A stretch of DNA of 64,000 nucleotides from Pseudomonas vanderleydeniana (lineage in GTDB: Bacteria > Pseudomonadota > Gammaproteobacteria > Pseudomonadales > Pseudomonadaceae). The translations under genes and the position numbers were made by a program. The notes under the pieces are model-generated. The model worked only from the letters and a program-made list of their open reading frames with translations, had not been told where the DNA came from and did not search any database. The stretch is taken from the NCBI RefSeq assembly GCF_014268755.2, contig NZ_CP077093.1, forward strand, positions 3,770,001 through 3,834,000, read 5' to 3'. Positions 27,496 through 39,993 of the stretch are shown in pieces; positions within the stretch are counted from its first letter, which is position 1; the number at the start of each line of letters is the position of its first letter.

Positions 27496-27528
27496 AAACC
27501 TGCGGACCCGTTCCGACAGGTTTTCTTG
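27496..27528 (+). terminator. Riboswitch expression-platform terminator
   Basis: AAACCTG-CGG pairs with CCG-A-CAGGTTT (27496-27505 with 27513-27523, one bulged A) around a seven-base loop, followed by TTTTCTT. Its place between the B12 box and the cbtB start suggests attenuation when cobalamin is bound. Confidence 0.75.
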
Positions 27529-27566
27529 CGCTTGGCCGCCCGCTGAAAATCGCAGAGGGAAGCGCC

Positions 27567-27752
27567 ATGTCCATTACTACCGCCAGCCATAGCGGCACGA
27601 CTACATCGACTCGCACTCAACGCCTGGTTGCCGCCATCGGTGCCAGTGTGCTCGGCGTGCTGCTGGTTTACTTCGCCGGTTTCTCGCATATCGATGCCGT
27701 CCACAATGCGGCCCATGACACGCGCCATAGCGCCGCCTTCCCGTGCCATTGA
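27567..27752 (+). CDS. cbtB: Cobalt transporter subunit CbtB
   Basis: This 61-residue CbtB protein has one membrane helix (RLVAAIGASVLGVLLVYFAGF) and a His-rich C-terminus (HNAAHDTRHSAAFPCH), the family's metal-binding tail. CbtA and CbtB form a B12-regulated cobalt uptake system in proteobacteria. ATG at 27567 is chosen because it gives the standard length; a longer in-frame start would lie inside the riboswitch platform. It is the first gene after the riboswitch and is followed after 10 bases by cbtA. Confidence 0.9.
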   Translation: MSITTASHSGTTTSTRTQRLVAAIGASVLGVLLVYFAGFSHIDAVHNAAHDTRHSAAFPCH

Positions 27753-27762
27753 GACAACCGAC

Positions 27763-28470
27763 ATGATCCAGCGCATTGCCCGAACCGCCGGTTTCAGCGG
27801 ACTGCTGGCCGCCCTGCTGCTGACCCTGCTACAGAGCTTCTGGGTCGCGCCACTGATTCTCGAGGCGGAAACCTACGAGAAGGCGCCTGCCAGCGAAGCC
27901 CATGAACACACCGATGCCGCCCTGGCCGGCCACAGCCATGAACACGATGCAGAAGCCTGGGAGCCTGAAGATGGCTGGCAGCGCGTGCTGTCGACCACAG
28001 GTGGCAACCTGGTAGTTGCCGTCGGCTTCGCCCTGATGCTCGCCGGCCTCTATACCCTGCGCGCACCCAATCGCACGTCCCAGGGACTGCTCTGGGGCCT
28101 GGCCGGCTATGCCACCTTCTGCCTGGCGCCCACCCTGGGGCTGCCGCCAGAGCTGCCCGGCACGGCCGCCGCGGACCTGCTGCAACGGCAGATCTGGTGG
28201 GCCAGCACCGCAGCGTCCACCGCCGTGGCCATCGCCCTGCTTGTGTTCGGTCGGCATTGGGCACTCAAGTTGCTCGGCGTGGCCATTATCGTGGTTCCTC
28301 ACGTGATTGGCGCACCACAGCCGGAAGTACATTCGAGCCTTGCGCCGCCCGCACTGGAAGCGCAGTTCAAGATCGCCTCGCAATTGACCAACGCCGTCTT
28401 CTGGCTGGCCCTGGGCCTGGTCAGTGCGTGGCTGTTCCGTCGCAAGAACGACGATCAGTACCCGGCATGA
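27763..28470 (+). CDS. cbtA: Cobalt transporter subunit CbtA
   Basis: This 235-residue membrane protein has about five helices: the first at ~7-30, then VVAVGFALMLAGLYTL, LLWGLAGYATFCLAPTLGL, TAVAIALLVFG and a last one near the C-terminus. A His-rich loop (HEHTDAALAGHSHEHDAE) between helices 1 and 2 is a probable Co2+ entry site. ATG at 27763 starts the first helix. The stop overlaps the cobE start (ATGA). The family and riboswitch context support cobalt import for B12 synthesis. Confidence 0.92.
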   Translation: MIQRIARTAGFSGLLAALLLTLLQSFWVAPLILEAETYEKAPASEAHEHTDAALAGHSHEHDAEAWEPEDGWQRVLSTTGGNLVVAVGFALMLAGLYTLRAPNRTSQGLLWGLAGYATFCLAPTLGLPPELPGTAAADLLQRQIWWASTAASTAVAIALLVFGRHWALKLLGVAIIVVPHVIGAPQPEVHSSLAPPALEAQFKIASQLTNAVFWLALGLVSAWLFRRKNDDQYPA

Positions 28471-28889
28471 CAACTCCCGACGCGAAACCGACCTTGGCGG
28501 TTGGTTTCGGTTGCCGACAAGGTTGCGAAGCCCCGGTGCTGCTGCAGTTGCTGGAACAATCGCTGCTGGCCCGGCGAATCGACCTGGCCAGCATCGCAGG
28601 CCTGGCCAGCATCGACGGGAAACGCCACGAGCCGGGACTGATTGAACTGGCCCGGCACCTGCAACTGCCATTGGTGTTCTTCGAGGCCGCGGCCCTGCAG
28701 CCGTATGAGCCTCGCCTGAGCCATCGTTCGAGCCTGGCTTTTGCCCGCACCGGCTGCCACGGCGTGGCCGAAAGTGCCGCGCTGGCCCTGGCCGAACAGC
28801 TGGGCCAGGCCCCGGCCAGTCTGCTGATTTCACGCCAAAAGCACCCGCAGGCTACCTTTGCGCTGGCCTGGACCGGGCAAAACCCCTGA
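28467..28889 (+). CDS. cobE: Cobalamin biosynthesis protein CobE (CbiG C-terminal type)
   Basis: This 140-residue protein has the fold pattern of the CbiG C-terminal/CobE family: LAVGFGCRQGCEAPVLLQLL at the N-terminus, a central IAGLASIDGKRHEPGL segment, and VAESAALALAEQ. CobE is needed in the aerobic cobalamin pathway, with a poorly defined role near ring contraction. The ATG overlaps the cbtA stop by four bases. It lies 121 bases before cobM in the same B12-controlled unit. Confidence 0.85.
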   Translation: MTTPDAKPTLAVGFGCRQGCEAPVLLQLLEQSLLARRIDLASIAGLASIDGKRHEPGLIELARHLQLPLVFFEAAALQPYEPRLSHRSSLAFARTGCHGVAESAALALAEQLGQAPASLLISRQKHPQATFALAWTGQNP

Positions 28890-29010
28890 TAACCCCCTCC
28901 TCCTGCATGAGCGCTATTCATGTCGGCCCCAGAATTCGCGTCGCGACCCAGCCAGCAAACCTGGGTGCACTCAACGCGAGGTTCATGGCAAAGCCCGTAC
29001 AGAGAAACTT

Positions 29011-29757
29011 ATGACCGTCTACTTCATCGGTGCCGGCCCCGGCGACCCGGAACTCATTACCGTCAAGGGTCAACGCCTGATCCGCAGTTGCCCGGTGATC
29101 ATCTACGCAGGCTCGCTGGTACCCGAGGCCGTGCTGGAGGGACACCGCGCCAGCCAGGTGATCAACAGCGCCGAACTGCACCTGGAACAGATCATCGACC
29201 TGATCCAGGCCGCCGACGCCGCCGGACAGGATGTAGCCCGGGTGCATTCCGGAGACCCCTCCCTGTACGGCGCCATTGGCGAGCAGATCCGTCATCTGCG
29301 TGAGCGGGGCATCGCCTATGAAATCGTCCCCGGCGTCACCGCCACGGCCGCCTGCGCGGCCTTGCTCGGCGCCGAACTGACGCTGCCGGACATTTCCCAA
29401 AGCGTGATCCTGACCCGTTATGCCGACAAGACCCGGATGCCCGCTGGCGAAGAACTGGCGGACCTGGCCCAGCACCAGGCGACGATGGCGATTCACCTGG
29501 GCGTCAATCACCTGGCGAAGATCGTCGCCGAGCTGCTACCCCACTACGGCGAAGACTGCCCGATCGCTGTGATCCACCGCGCCACCTGGCCCGACCAGGA
29601 CTGGGTCCAGGGCACGTTGGCGGACATCCAGGCCAAGGTCGAAGCCAAGGGTTTTCGGCGTACCGCGCTGATCCTGGTGGGGCGCGTACTGGGCAGCGAC
29701 CACTTCAGCGAGTCATCCTTGTACCGGGCTGGCCATGCCCACCTGTACCGACCCTGA
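29011..29757 (+). CDS. cobM: Precorrin-4 C11-methyltransferase CobM
   Basis: This 248-residue SAM-dependent tetrapyrrole methylase shows the family motifs GAGPGDPELITVKG (N-terminus), VHSGDPSLYGA and PGVTATAACAALLGAELTLP. Together these fit CobM (precorrin-4 to precorrin-5). ATG at 29011 is chosen because it begins the first beta-strand; a longer frame from 28858 overlaps cobE. No strong ribosome-binding site is visible (AGAGAA). It is the last gene of the riboswitch-controlled unit; other cob genes are not in the window. Confidence 0.93.
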   Translation: MTVYFIGAGPGDPELITVKGQRLIRSCPVIIYAGSLVPEAVLEGHRASQVINSAELHLEQIIDLIQAADAAGQDVARVHSGDPSLYGAIGEQIRHLRERGIAYEIVPGVTATAACAALLGAELTLPDISQSVILTRYADKTRMPAGEELADLAQHQATMAIHLGVNHLAKIVAELLPHYGEDCPIAVIHRATWPDQDWVQGTLADIQAKVEAKGFRRTALILVGRVLGSDHFSESSLYRAGHAHLYRP

Positions 29758-29775
29758 CCTGGCGGAGGCAAAGCA

Positions 29776-30195
29776 ATGTCCGAGCAAGCGTTCTCCGGTG
29801 CCAAGCTGGCACTGATCTGTGGCGACCAGTTGCTGACCTACCTGCGCGACATGAAGGAGAGTATTCCCTACCCCGGCCACTGGGACTTTGCCGGTGGCGG
29901 CCGCGAAGGCGAGGAAACCCCGAGCGAATGCGCCTTGCGCGAGCTGGACGAGGAGTTTTCCCTGCGTCTCGGCGCCGAGCGCATCGAGTGGACGCGACGC
30001 TACCCCAGCGTCACCCAGCCGGGCAGCCATTCATGGTTTCTGGTGGGGCAACTGAGCCAGGTGGAAATCGCGGCGATCCGCTTTGGCGACGAGGGACAGT
30101 ATTGGCGGATGATGCCGATTGCCGAGTACCTGGCGCACCCACTGGGGGTGCCGTACCTGCAGGAGCGGCTGCGCGATTACCTGCAGGATAGGTAG
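29776..30195 (+). CDS. Nudix hydrolase
   Basis: This 139-residue Nudix protein carries the box G-x5-E-x7-REL-x-EE (GGREGEETPSECALRELDEE), but the Gly of the final xGU is Ser. It hydrolyses a nucleoside-diphosphate-linked compound; the substrate is not predictable. A GGAGG-like sequence (GGCGGAGGC) lies 8-13 bases before the ATG. It starts 18 bases after cobM and might be read through from it. A terminator shared with convergent nfuA lies at 30334. Confidence 0.88.
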   Translation: MSEQAFSGAKLALICGDQLLTYLRDMKESIPYPGHWDFAGGGREGEETPSECALRELDEEFSLRLGAERIEWTRRYPSVTQPGSHSWFLVGQLSQVEIAAIRFGDEGQYWRMMPIAEYLAHPLGVPYLQERLRDYLQDR

Positions 30196-30210
30196 TGGCC
30201 ACCAGGACGC

Positions 30211-30301
30211 ATTCGCGGGCAAGCCCGGCCCCTACAGGATTGCGTCGCGCACAAGATTCATGAGCGCCCGAGCACTGTAGGAGCCGGGCTTGCCCGCGAA
30301 T
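30211..30301. repeat. Inverted pair of REP elements
   Basis: ATTCGCGGGCAAGCCCGGCC (from 30211) and GGCCGGGC-like partner GAGCCGGGCTTGCCCGCGAA (ending at 30300) form an inverted pair about 40 bases apart, directly after the Nudix gene. The arms share more than 20 paired bases with one or two mismatches. Confidence 0.85.
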
Positions 30302-30333
30302 ACACCAATTCAGCCACCACAACTGCTCGCCCC

Positions 30334-30365
30334 AAAAAAAACGGTGCTCACGGGCACCGTTTTTT
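30334..30365. terminator. Bidirectional terminator between the Nudix gene and nfuA
   Basis: ACGGTGC (30341-30347) pairs with GCACCGT (30354-30360), flanked by seven A on the left and a run of T on the right. It can end transcription from both convergent genes. Confidence 0.9.
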
Positions 30366-30388
30366 GCGACTCAATGCAGCGAACACCC

Positions 30389-30982
<594 letters not shown>

Positions 30983-31068
30983 TCACAGATTGCTACCAGT
31001 CTACGCCAAATCAGGCCGCCGGACAAAGTCCTAGTATTTTTGTCGGAATAACACAGCAACTGATGCCA

Positions 31069-31208
31069 GGCTTGTGGCGAGCGGGCCTGCCCGCGCTGGG
31101 CCGCAAAGCGGCCCCAAAACCAGGCAACTCAACGTGTCAGGAATATCGCGATTGCTGGTTTGCGGCTGCCTTGCAGCCGAGCGCGGGCAGGCCCGCTCGC
31201 CACAAGCC
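31069..31208. repeat. 29-bp perfect inverted repeat with inner hairpins (REP/BIME type)
   Basis: Bases 31069-31097 are the exact reverse complement of 31180-31208. The 82 bases between contain two further hairpins (GGGCCGC-AAA-GCGGCCC from 31098, and CGGCTGC-CTT-GCAGCCG from 31163). The core GCGGGCCTGCCCGC is REP-like. It fills the space between nfuA and cti, ending 8 bases from the cti stop. Confidence 0.85.
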
Positions 31209-31215
31209 GTTCTCT

Positions 31216-33507
31216 TCACAGGTTCTCGTAACGGTTCATGTCCAGCACGCCCGCATTCACCGGATCGGTTTCCTTGAGATAGGTCGTCAGGTCATGGAAA
31301 TAGAACCAGAACTGCGGATGGCTACGGCGTATCCCCCAACGCCGGACGATCTGCTCGAACGCCGCGGCATCCTTGGCCTGCTCCATGGCATCGACGAACG
31401 CCGGCACCTGCTCGGCAGGTACGTTGAACATGAAGTTCGGGTAGCTGGTCAGCACCCCCGGGTAGATGGTCACGGTATCCAGGCCCGGCTGATAGCGGTA
31501 GGCCTCGCCGAGCATGAACGCCACGTTGCTGTGGGCACGGTTGCGTAGCAGGCTGTAGATCGCGCGTTTACCCTCACGGGTCTCGATGCGCAGCATCGTG
31601 GCTTCAGGCAGTTGGTCGATCACCCTGAGACCTGCCGCCGGACGTGAAGTCAGGCGACTCAGCGACTGTTCGGCCTCCTGCAACGCCGGGACGATATTGG
31701 GCCGCGAACAGTAGGCCCCATCGCAGCGGTTGATCGGGTCCGGATGGGCGTTGAGCTCGCCATAGCGCGCCAGCAACTGCTTGGCGAAGTCCCGCTTGGG
31801 GTCCTTCTCGTCGAGCTTCAGCGCCGTCGGCTTGCTGTCGTCGATACGCTCGTAATCCATCCACATCTTGATCTTGCCGCTGTTCTGGTACCAGTCGTCG
31901 AGGTAGGCATCGCGCGAATCGGCTGGCATCAGGCGCAGGAAGTTCTGCTCGGCACCGTTGCGGATCAGGTCGAAGTACAGCCGGGTCTGGGCCTGGTGCG
32001 AGACGTTGCCGAACACGTCGAAGTTCACCGCCAACTGGTAGTAGGTGCGCTCCAGCAGCGGGTAGTCGAACAGCCACATGGTCTGCGGCACCTCGCCGAT
32101 CAGCCCCTTGGTCACCGTGGCGCTGTCAAAATGGCGGAAAATGCTCAGCAAGGCGTTGTCGTTGCCAGCCCACAGGGTCGACCAGCTGGGCGCCGGCACC
32201 CGGGCATAGGCCTTCGAGCGCAGCGACTCGTACTCGTTGCGCTTGTCGCGGTAGGCCAACCACAGGCTCAACACACTGCCAACATCGTCGTTCTGCCCGG
32301 GCATCGCCAGCAGCGGCGTGGCCTTGCCGCGATAACTCGGGTCGGTGATGTACAGGTCATGCTCCGGGGCCTGGAAGAACGCCCAGAAGTTGTCACGAAT
32401 CACATCGGTCGCAATCTGTCCGCGGCAGACCGGCCCACGGATGAAGGTGTCGACGAAATATTCGGCGTTGTCGAGCATGAACTGGTAGCGCGCGGCCGCC
32501 GGAATCGCCTCGAAGGTTTCAAACGGGTTGGCCCGGCGTTGCGGCCCGTAGCCCGGCAAGGCACTGACCTGCCAGTCGCCGCTATAGAAGAGGGTCTTGA
32601 TCCGCGCCATTTTCGCCGCGCTCAGGGCATAGGTGATGTGAGTCTTGTGGACGATCGCGCCCTGTACCGGCCATAGACGGTAGTAGACCTGGGTACCGGG
32701 ATCGTCGTTGGGCCGCCGGGTGTTGATCAGGTCGATCGGCTGGCCGCTGGGCGTGCGCGAACGCACCCACTGGAAGAAATGCCCGGACTCGCCGCCGTCA
32801 AAATAGACATGGGCCAGGAACCAGTGCTCGTACAGCCAGCGTGCCACCAGGCTTTCCCGGGCACCCGGCGCATTGAGCAGGCTCTCCCACTGGGTGATCT
32901 GCTGCGCCTCGCGGGCCGTCGGCGCCAGCGGCTTGGCATCCATCGGCGCGCCGATGGCCAGCCAGTGTCGCAGGATCGCATACTGACTATCGGTCAGCCC
33001 GGTCACCGCCAATGGCATGCCCTCCTTCGGATGGGCACCGGCATAACCGTCGAACTCTTCGGGCAGCGGGCACATGTTCTGCCGGTTCAGGCCCAGCACG
33101 ATGTTATCCGGCAGCTTGGCATTGGGCTCCAGCGGCGTGCGATGGCCCAACTCCAGCATGCGCGCCATCAGTGCCGCCTGGCTGCCCTGGGCATCGAGCA
33201 CCGAGTAGAACGTCTTCTGTCGCCATTGCAGTGGGGTATGGGCATCGATGTACAGCCGAGTCGGCTCGAGCGCCTTGCTGCGGTCACCGTCGTAGACCGG
33301 CAGCTTCGAGGCGCCCCGTGCAGCACCTTCGGCACTGCCCAGGTTGAGCTGGCAGGCCGAGTCGTAGCAGGCATGACAGGCCACGCATTTCTCGGTGAAG
33401 ATCGGCTGGACATCTTGGGTATAGGAGATCGCAGGGGCCGGGCTTTGCGCCTGAGTGACACCGCTGAACAACAGCAGTAAGAAAACGCTGACAAAGCGAC
33501 GCGACAT
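31216..33507 (-). CDS. cti: Periplasmic fatty acid cis/trans isomerase
   Basis: This 763-residue protein has a signal peptide (FVSVFLLLLFSGVTQA, cleaved after residue 20) and a c-type haem site CVACH (C41, C44, H45). Further family blocks include LPSGCRF-free region RWLYEHWFLAHVYFDGG and WMDYERIDDSKPTALKLDEK. Cti converts cis-unsaturated membrane fatty acids to trans in the periplasm, stiffening membranes under solvent or heat stress; it is typical of Pseudomonas and Vibrio. Length fits the family. It is divergent from metH with about 155 bases between the starts. Confidence 0.95.
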   Translation of the reverse strand: MSRRFVSVFLLLLFSGVTQAQSPAPAISYTQDVQPIFTEKCVACHACYDSACQLNLGSAEGAARGASKLPVYDGDRSKALEPTRLYIDAHTPLQWRQKTFYSVLDAQGSQAALMARMLELGHRTPLEPNAKLPDNIVLGLNRQNMCPLPEEFDGYAGAHPKEGMPLAVTGLTDSQYAILRHWLAIGAPMDAKPLAPTAREAQQITQWESLLNAPGARESLVARWLYEHWFLAHVYFDGGESGHFFQWVRSRTPSGQPIDLINTRRPNDDPGTQVYYRLWPVQGAIVHKTHITYALSAAKMARIKTLFYSGDWQVSALPGYGPQRRANPFETFEAIPAAARYQFMLDNAEYFVDTFIRGPVCRGQIATDVIRDNFWAFFQAPEHDLYITDPSYRGKATPLLAMPGQNDDVGSVLSLWLAYRDKRNEYESLRSKAYARVPAPSWSTLWAGNDNALLSIFRHFDSATVTKGLIGEVPQTMWLFDYPLLERTYYQLAVNFDVFGNVSHQAQTRLYFDLIRNGAEQNFLRLMPADSRDAYLDDWYQNSGKIKMWMDYERIDDSKPTALKLDEKDPKRDFAKQLLARYGELNAHPDPINRCDGAYCSRPNIVPALQEAEQSLSRLTSRPAAGLRVIDQLPEATMLRIETREGKRAIYSLLRNRAHSNVAFMLGEAYRYQPGLDTVTIYPGVLTSYPNFMFNVPAEQVPAFVDAMEQAKDAAAFEQIVRRWGIRRSHPQFWFYFHDLTTYLKETDPVNAGVLDMNRYENL

Positions 33508-33662
33508 ATCCCTGGTCCTGAAAGTAAAAAAACGCGCTGATTCTACCCTGTCGCCGACGTTTCAACATGAGTGATTTTCATGAAAAACCCCGACATGCTC
33601 TCAAGACGCACAGCTTTGATATCATTCCGGCTCTTTCTGTGTCCGTCTTTCCAGGTAGTCCC

Positions 33663-37373
<3,711 letters not shown>

Positions 37374-37385
37374 TATCACCTCCTG

Positions 37386-37430
37386 CTGGAAGCGGGCTTG
37401 CCCGCGCTGGGGCGCCTCTGGCGCCCCTGA
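37386..37430. repeat. REP-like element and hairpin after metH
   Basis: GAAGCGGGCTTGCCCGCGCT (REP core) is joined to GGGGCGCC-TCT-GGCGCCCC (37409-37427), a perfect 8-bp stem with a three-base loop. It may end metH transcription although no T-run follows. Confidence 0.7.
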
Positions 37431-37574
37431 AACCTGCCACGGTGATTGCCTGTCAGCCACGAGCCCGAAGCCGATCGTTGCCACGCTCCAGCGTGGGAAT
37501 GCCTCACCAGGCGCTCTGCGCCCACCCTGGAAATTGTCTATGCTCTCCACACTGGGACCCGTGTGGAGGATGCT

Positions 37575-37793
37575 ATGGACGATCCTATCGATAACAAGCC
37601 GCCGACCTTCTGGCAGATGCTGCACAGCGTCATGGCTGCCGCCTTCGGCGTGCAAAGCGGGAAAAACCGCGCACGCGACTTCACCCACGGCAAGCCCAGC
37701 CACTTCGTGATCCTGGGTATCCTGTTCACTGCGGTATTCGCCTTGACCCTGCTCGGTATCGTCAAGCTGGTGCTGCTCTTCGCTGGCGTCTGA
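37575..37793 (+). CDS. Small membrane protein, DUF2970 type
   Basis: This 72-residue protein has a conserved-looking soluble start (FWQMLHSVMAAAFGVQSGKNRARDF) and one C-terminal membrane helix (FVILGILFTAVFALTLLGIV). These features fit the DUF2970 family, of unknown function, found widely in proteobacteria. ATG at 37575 follows a good ribosome-binding site (GGAGG, about 6 bases away). It is preceded by the metH REP element and followed by a GC-rich hairpin, so it seems to be a single-gene unit. Confidence 0.85.
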   Translation: MDDPIDNKPPTFWQMLHSVMAAAFGVQSGKNRARDFTHGKPSHFVILGILFTAVFALTLLGIVKLVLLFAGV

Positions 37794-37807
37794 GCCCCTG
37801 ACGCGAC

Positions 37808-37842
37808 TTCGCGGCTCCCCGCTCCTTCGGGGAACCGCGCAC
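37808..37842 (+). terminator. GC-rich hairpin after the DUF2970 gene
   Basis: CGCGGCTCCCCG pairs with CGGGGAACCGCG around CTCCTT (one mismatch). No T-run follows, so it may only be a 3' end stabiliser. Confidence 0.5.
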
Positions 37843-37939
37843 TGCTGCATCTACCACACCCCTGTCATTCCTGAGCCCCACGACGACTGCACACAGCCCC
37901 GGGAACGACGTTCAGTTCAGGACAGGCCAAACGGCCCGT

Positions 37940-38053
37940 TCACTGATGACTGACCCAGAACACCGCCGTGACCACCACCAGGATGATCAGGAACAGGATG
38001 GCCCAGGCATCGACCGCACTGTCGCTTTTCCTTGTCTTGGTTGGATTGCTCAT
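37940..38053 (-). CDS. 37-residue single-helix membrane protein
   Basis: The small frame starts MSNPTKTRKSDSAVDAW and continues as one strongly hydrophobic helix (AILFLIILVVVTAVFWV), ending SHQ. The charged N-terminus and single helix suggest an inner-membrane small protein. AGAGGCG lies 6-12 bases before the ATG at 38053. A longer in-frame start at 38206 would place its N-terminus in the cysI promoter region and is unlikely. It is divergent from cysI. No function can be assigned. Confidence 0.65.
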   Translation of the reverse strand: MSNPTKTRKSDSAVDAWAILFLIILVVVTAVFWVSHQ

Positions 38054-38169
38054 CGCATCGCCTCTTGTAGATTTTGTCGGTGATTGCTCGAAGACGCCTC
38101 GATAGTTAAGACCACAATTGTCCCTATCACAACCAAGGTCTTTGCCGCCTCCCGGTGCATATCGATTTT

Positions 38170-38210
38170 GGTTATGTTCATATTCAAAAACATCATTTTT
38201 GCACATAACC
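38170..38210 (+). promoter_or_regulatory. AT-rich control region of cysI with 8-bp inverted repeat
   Basis: GGTTATGT (38170-38177) and ACATAACC (38203-38210) are exact inverted copies 25 bases apart within an AT-rich stretch, about 125-165 bases before the cysI start. Sulfur-assimilation genes are activated by CysB through long AT-rich sites, so this is a candidate CysB region. The match to a CysB consensus is not established. Confidence 0.4.
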
Positions 38211-38334
38211 GCAAACTGCTATCTTGCGCCGGCTCCCCACGGGAGTGCGCGGCCGTGCGCGCGGAATTGTTCAGGTCTGGCGATGGCCCTACCCGCCTTG
38301 CGGCAGACCTATAAAGCCTGAAAACAGGATCAAT

Positions 38335-39993
38335 ATGTACGTATACGACGAGTACGATCAGCGAATCATCGAGGACCGCGTCAAGCAGTTCCGTGATCAG
38401 ACCCGACGCTATCTGGCGGGCGAACTGAGCGAAGAAGAGTTCCGCCCCCTGCGCCTGCAAAATGGCCTCTACATCCAGCGCTTTGCGCCGATGCTGCGGG
38501 TCGCCGTGCCTTACGGCCAACTGACTTCGCGCCAGACGCGAATGATGGCCAAGATCGCCCGCGACTACGACAAGGGCTATGCCCACATCAGTACCCGGCA
38601 GAACGTGCAGTTCAACTGGCCGGCCCTGGAAGATGTTCCGGACATCCTCGCGGAACTCGCCACCGTGCAGATGCACGCGATCCAGACCAGTGGCAACTGC
38701 CTGCGCAACGTGACCACCGACCAGTTTGCCGGCGTCGCCGCCGACGAGCTGATCGACCCGCGCCCCTGGTGCGAAATCGTCCGCCAGTGGACCACCTTCC
38801 ACCCGGAATTCGCCTACCTGCCGCGCAAATTCAAGATCGCCATCAACGGTTCGAGCTCCGACCGTGCAGCCATCGAAGTCCATGACATCGGCCTGGAAGC
38901 CGTGCGCAACGCCGCGGGCGAGCTGGGTTTCCGCGTTCTGGTCGGTGGCGGCCTGGGCCGTACCCCGGTGGTCGGTGCCTTCATCAACGAGTTCCTGCCG
39001 TGGCAGGACCTGTTGAGCTACCTCGACGCCATCCTGCGTGTGTACAACCGCTATGGCCGTCGTGACAACAAGTACAAGGCGCGCATCAAGATCCTGGTCA
39101 AGGCCCTGACGCCGGAAGTCTTCGCCGAGAAGGTCGAGGCCGAGATGGTCCACCTGCGTGGCGGCCAGACCACCCTGACCGAGGCCGAAGTGCAGCGGAT
39201 CGCCAAGCACTTCGTCGGCCCCGACTACAAGGCACTGCAAGACCAGGCCGCCGAACTGGCCGCTCTGGACCAGCAGCACCCGGGCTTTGCCCGCTGGCGT
39301 GTACGCAACACCCTGGCTCACAAGAAACCGGGTTATGTTGCCGTGACCCTGTCGCTCAAGCCGACCGGTATCGCTCCAGGCGACGTCACCGACAAGCAGT
39401 TCGACGCGATCTCCGACCTCGCCGACCGCTACAGCTTCGGCCAGCTGCGCACTTCCCACGAGCAGAACATCATTCTCGCCGACGTCGAGCAGAGCAAATT
39501 GTTCGAACTGTGGGGCGAACTGCGTGAAAACGGTTTCGCCACGCCGAACATCGGCCTGCTGACCGACATCATCTGCTGCCCCGGCGGCGACTTCTGCTCC
39601 CTGGCCAACGCCAAGTCGATCCCGATCGCCGAGTCGATCCAGCGCCGCTTCGACGACCTGGACTACCTGTTCGACATCGGCGAGCTGGACCTGAACATCT
39701 CCGGTTGCATGAACGCCTGCGGTCACCACCACGTCGGCCACATCGGCATTCTCGGGGTGGACAAGAAAGGTGAAGAGTTCTACCAGGTTTCCCTCGGTGG
39801 CAGTGCCAGCCGCGACGCCAGCCTGGGCAAGATCCTCGGCCCATCCTTCGCCCAGGACGACATGCCCGACGTGATCTCGAAGCTGATCGACGTGTACGTT
39901 GAACAACGTACCGAAGACGAACGCTTCATCGACACCTACCAACGTATCGGCATCGACCTCTTCAAGGAACGCGTCTATGCAGCGAATCATTAA
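38335..39993 (+). CDS. cysI: Sulfite reductase haemoprotein (nitrite/sulfite reductase family)
   Basis: This 552-residue enzyme reduces sulfite to sulfide for cysteine synthesis. Both ferredoxin-like halves and both sirohaem/4Fe-4S halves are present. The cluster and sirohaem ligands are C415-x5-C421 (CCPGGDFC) and C458-x3-C462 (SGCMNACGHHH). It is of the shorter type found in Pseudomonas, without a partner flavoprotein next to it. ATG at 38335 has AGGA 9 bases upstream; longer frames from 38224 lack support. The next gene starts inside its last 17 bases. Confidence 0.94.
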   Translation: MYVYDEYDQRIIEDRVKQFRDQTRRYLAGELSEEEFRPLRLQNGLYIQRFAPMLRVAVPYGQLTSRQTRMMAKIARDYDKGYAHISTRQNVQFNWPALEDVPDILAELATVQMHAIQTSGNCLRNVTTDQFAGVAADELIDPRPWCEIVRQWTTFHPEFAYLPRKFKIAINGSSSDRAAIEVHDIGLEAVRNAAGELGFRVLVGGGLGRTPVVGAFINEFLPWQDLLSYLDAILRVYNRYGRRDNKYKARIKILVKALTPEVFAEKVEAEMVHLRGGQTTLTEAEVQRIAKHFVGPDYKALQDQAAELAALDQQHPGFARWRVRNTLAHKKPGYVAVTLSLKPTGIAPGDVTDKQFDAISDLADRYSFGQLRTSHEQNIILADVEQSKLFELWGELRENGFATPNIGLLTDIICCPGGDFCSLANAKSIPIAESIQRRFDDLDYLFDIGELDLNISGCMNACGHHHVGHIGILGVDKKGEEFYQVSLGGSASRDASLGKILGPSFAQDDMPDVISKLIDVYVEQRTEDERFIDTYQRIGIDLFKERVYAANH

